This document shows, piece after piece, positions 44,018 through 44,092 of a stretch of DNA of 44,092 nucleotides. The stretch lies in the NCBI RefSeq assembly GCF_003574035.1, contig NZ_QWKY01000024.1, positions 1 to 44,092 on the forward strand, given 5' to 3'. The stretch comes from Meiothermus hypogaeus. GTDB lineage: Bacteria > Deinococcota > Deinococci > Deinococcales > Thermaceae. The translations under genes were made by a program, and so were the position numbers. The stretch's first letter is position 1. Each line of letters starts with the position of its first letter. The notes beneath the pieces are model-generated. The model searched no databases. It was not told the origin of the DNA and worked only from the letters and a program-made list of their open reading frames with translations.

Positions 44018-44092
44018 GTGAATAACCCAGAGAAGCCCAAAGATAGTGTAGCTTGCCAGAACTGCGGAAGTGTGAAAGTCGAATGTGGCGGC
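44018..44092 (+). CDS. Zinc-ribbon protein start, transposase-like (3' end outside window)
   Basis: 25 codons to the edge beginning GTG AAT AAC CCA, with VACQNCGSVKVECGG, a C-x2-C-x-like ribbon found at the N-terminus of some IS transposases (for example IS1 family InsA-like proteins). The rest is outside, so the family is open. It is placed by the -10 box 6 nt upstream. No terminal inverted repeat could be confirmed. Confidence 0.4.
   Translation, partial: MNNPEKPKDSVACQNCGSVKVECGG

Overview
The window (about 60 % GC by eye) looks like a chromosomal segment of a Thermaceae bacterium, most likely Meiothermus. The evidence is a ba3-type cytochrome oxidase with the tiny IIa subunit CbaD, RNase J with a Pro/Arg-rich N-terminal extension, SpoVS in an otherwise non-sporulation context, many start codons lying 6-8 nt behind a -10 box (leaderless mRNAs, common in Deinococcus-Thermus), and frequent GTG/TTG starts. 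The genus is inferred from gene content, not from a database match.

Layout. (1) 1-7563, + strand: a Pel / galactosaminogalactan-like exopolysaccharide locus. It has a GH114 endo-galactosaminidase (cut by the left edge), a large lipoprotein with an Agd3/CE18-like deacetylase signature, a PelF-like GT4 glycosyltransferase, a polytopic membrane protein in the PelG position, and a second GH114-superfamily protein. (2) 7567-11938, - strand: Pro-rich membrane protein, phoH, ybeY, dgkA, a CorC/HlyC-type CBS protein and cdd. (3) 12101-14474, - strand: nfeD and floA, membrane-microdomain proteins. (4) 14604-16027, + strand: aroE and a YigZ/IMPACT protein. (5) 16141-20715, - strand: rpsO, pnp and rnj, an RNA-decay cluster. 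(6) 20784-24348, - strand: an MFS transporter and the cbaD-cbaB-cbaA terminal oxidase operon. (7) 24511-27699, + strand: transketolase, a two-helix small membrane protein and a quinate-dehydrogenase-like protein. (8) 27736-33042, - strand: a large alpha-amylase-family gene split by a frameshift and ending in a helix-hairpin-helix domain, then an M29 aminopeptidase. (9) 33335-36653, + strand: an SRPBCC protein, cysS behind a candidate leader/terminator, and two tandem RimL-like acetyltransferases. (10) 36672-37854, - strand: YugP-type zinc peptidase and SpoVS. (11) 38144-42640, + strand: glutamate synthase large subunit. (12) 42641-44092: a repeat element, a low-GC stretch, a protoglobin and the start of a zinc-ribbon (transposase-like) gene.

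The most interesting signals are: the exopolysaccharide locus, which joins Pel-type synthesis with fungal-GAG-type processing enzymes; a 235-bp element present twice (754-989 and 42756-42990), whose first hairpin differs between copies by compensatory base changes while its right 130 bp are identical; a leaderless seven-codon ORF ending in Cys, followed by a strong terminator, just before cysS; and the broken amylase with a DNA-binding-type C-terminus. No tRNA, rRNA or CRISPR array was seen.
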